The translations under genes were made by a program, and so were the position numbers. Shown in pieces: positions 5,124 to 5,562 of a stretch of 5,562 nucleotides of DNA. Source of the stretch: Gammaproteobacteria bacterium (GTDB lineage: Bacteria; Pseudomonadota; Gammaproteobacteria; UBA6429; Thiohalophilaceae); assembly GCA_024641445.1 (NCBI GenBank), contig JAHEDA010000169.1:1-5562 (forward strand). Reading direction: 5' to 3'. The notes beneath the pieces are model-generated. The model saw only the letters and a program-made list of their open reading frames with translations, was not told where the DNA came from and did no database searches. The stretch's first letter is position 1; the number at the start of each line of letters is the position of its first letter.

Positions 5124-5562
5124 GCTGCGCATCCTGTCTGCCCTGGTGATGGTCCCCATCGTCATCGGTGCCATCTTTATGTTGGATGCCTCTGGCTTCG
5201 CCGTGGCCATGGCGGCGGTATTTGTCCTTGCTGCCTGGGAGTGGTCGCGTCTCTGTGGCTACCGTTCACGCCTGGCCCAGTTTGTTTTTCCCGTGATCTT
5301 TACCGGCCTTGCTTATCTGCTCTGGCAGGTCTGTTATGCCTCGCCCTTAGCTTTGAATATGTTGCTGTGGACTGGGTTGGTCTGGTGGGTGGGGGGCATG
5401 CTGTTTATTTTTCGTGCCAATCGGCATGCCATTACAATTGAGCCGAGTCAGTCGATGTTGATGCGATTGAGACGGAGTCTGATCGGCCTCCTGGTTTTAC
5501 TCCCGAGTTTTATCGCCCTTAGCGCGCTACAGGCGCGTGCACAAGGTACGTACTACATCATG
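5116..5562 (+). CDS. cdsA: Phosphatidate cytidylyltransferase (CDP-diglyceride synthase) CdsA, N-terminal half (runs off right edge)
   Basis: CdsA is an inner-membrane enzyme that converts phosphatidic acid and CTP into CDP-diacylglycerol, the precursor of all major phospholipids. An open frame of 149 codons runs from the ATG at 5116 to the window edge without a stop. It begins MLKLRILSALVMVPIVI, closely matching E. coli CdsA (MLKYRLISAFVLIPVVI), and keeps the AAWEW motif (39-43) after the second hydrophobic segment. Likely membrane spans are about 5-23, 27-42, 56-74, 79-99 and 119-138. The catalytic and signature region lies in the missing C-terminal half, so activity cannot be judged. The start overlaps the end of uppS by 8 nt (ATGCTTAA) and has only a weak AAGG site (5106-5109), so translational coupling to uppS is likely. 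Confidence 0.95.
   Translation, partial: MLKLRILSALVMVPIVIGAIFMLDASGFAVAMAAVFVLAAWEWSRLCGYRSRLAQFVFPVIFTGLAYLLWQVCYASPLALNMLLWTGLVWWVGGMLFIFRANRHAITIEPSQSMLMRLRRSLIGLLVLLPSFIALSALQARAQGTYYIM

Noticed and set aside
5241..5441. A 66-codon plus-strand open frame inside cdsA
   Set aside because: It lies wholly within the recognisable CdsA frame, which stays open from 5116 to the window end, so it is an out-of-frame shadow.
1..5562. An undescribed defence, mobile or biosynthetic system
   Set aside because: Every gene is a well-known core gene in a conserved order. There are no insertion-sequence ends, direct-repeat arrays, tRNAs or compositional breaks that would suggest accessory DNA.

Overview
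The window is a conserved bacterial housekeeping locus from a gammaproteobacterium that I cannot name. The proteins match Escherichia coli orthologues closely from memory, and the base composition is moderately GC-rich by eye. The order rpsB-tsf-pyrH-frr-uppS-cdsA, with map-glnD divergent, is gammaproteobacterial. No dxr lies between frr and uppS, which is unlike E. coli and resembles the order I recall for Pseudomonas.

Layout. On the minus strand at the left edge are the first codons of glnD (PII uridylyltransferase) and complete map (methionine aminopeptidase), joined by a one-base TAATG stop/start overlap. Positions 827-1074 are a divergent intergenic region. It holds a good sigma-70 type promoter for rpsB with a GC-rich discriminator, then a structured leader of about 130 nt whose position and fold fit an S2 autoregulatory mRNA leader. 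On the plus strand follow rpsB (S2), a hairpin plus intrinsic terminator, tsf (EF-Ts), pyrH (UMP kinase), frr (ribosome recycling factor), uppS (undecaprenyl diphosphate synthase) and the first half of cdsA (CDP-diglyceride synthase), which runs off the right edge. The spacing from tsf onward (18 nt, 10 nt, about 71 nt, then an 8-nt overlap) suggests one transcription unit.

How the genes work together. map trims initiator methionine from new proteins, and rpsB, tsf and frr encode ribosome structure, EF-Tu recharging and ribosome recycling. pyrH supplies UDP for RNA and for UDP-sugar cell-wall precursors. uppS makes the lipid carrier for peptidoglycan and cdsA the CDP-diacylglycerol for phospholipids. 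The cluster therefore couples translation capacity to envelope growth.

I see no mobile element, CRISPR array, tRNA, rRNA or undescribed multi-gene system. The most distinctive features are a lysine/alanine-rich C-terminal extension of about 55 residues on S2, the long rpsB leader hairpin capped by a GNRA-type tetraloop, a strong terminator placed inside the operon, and an uncertain uppS start.
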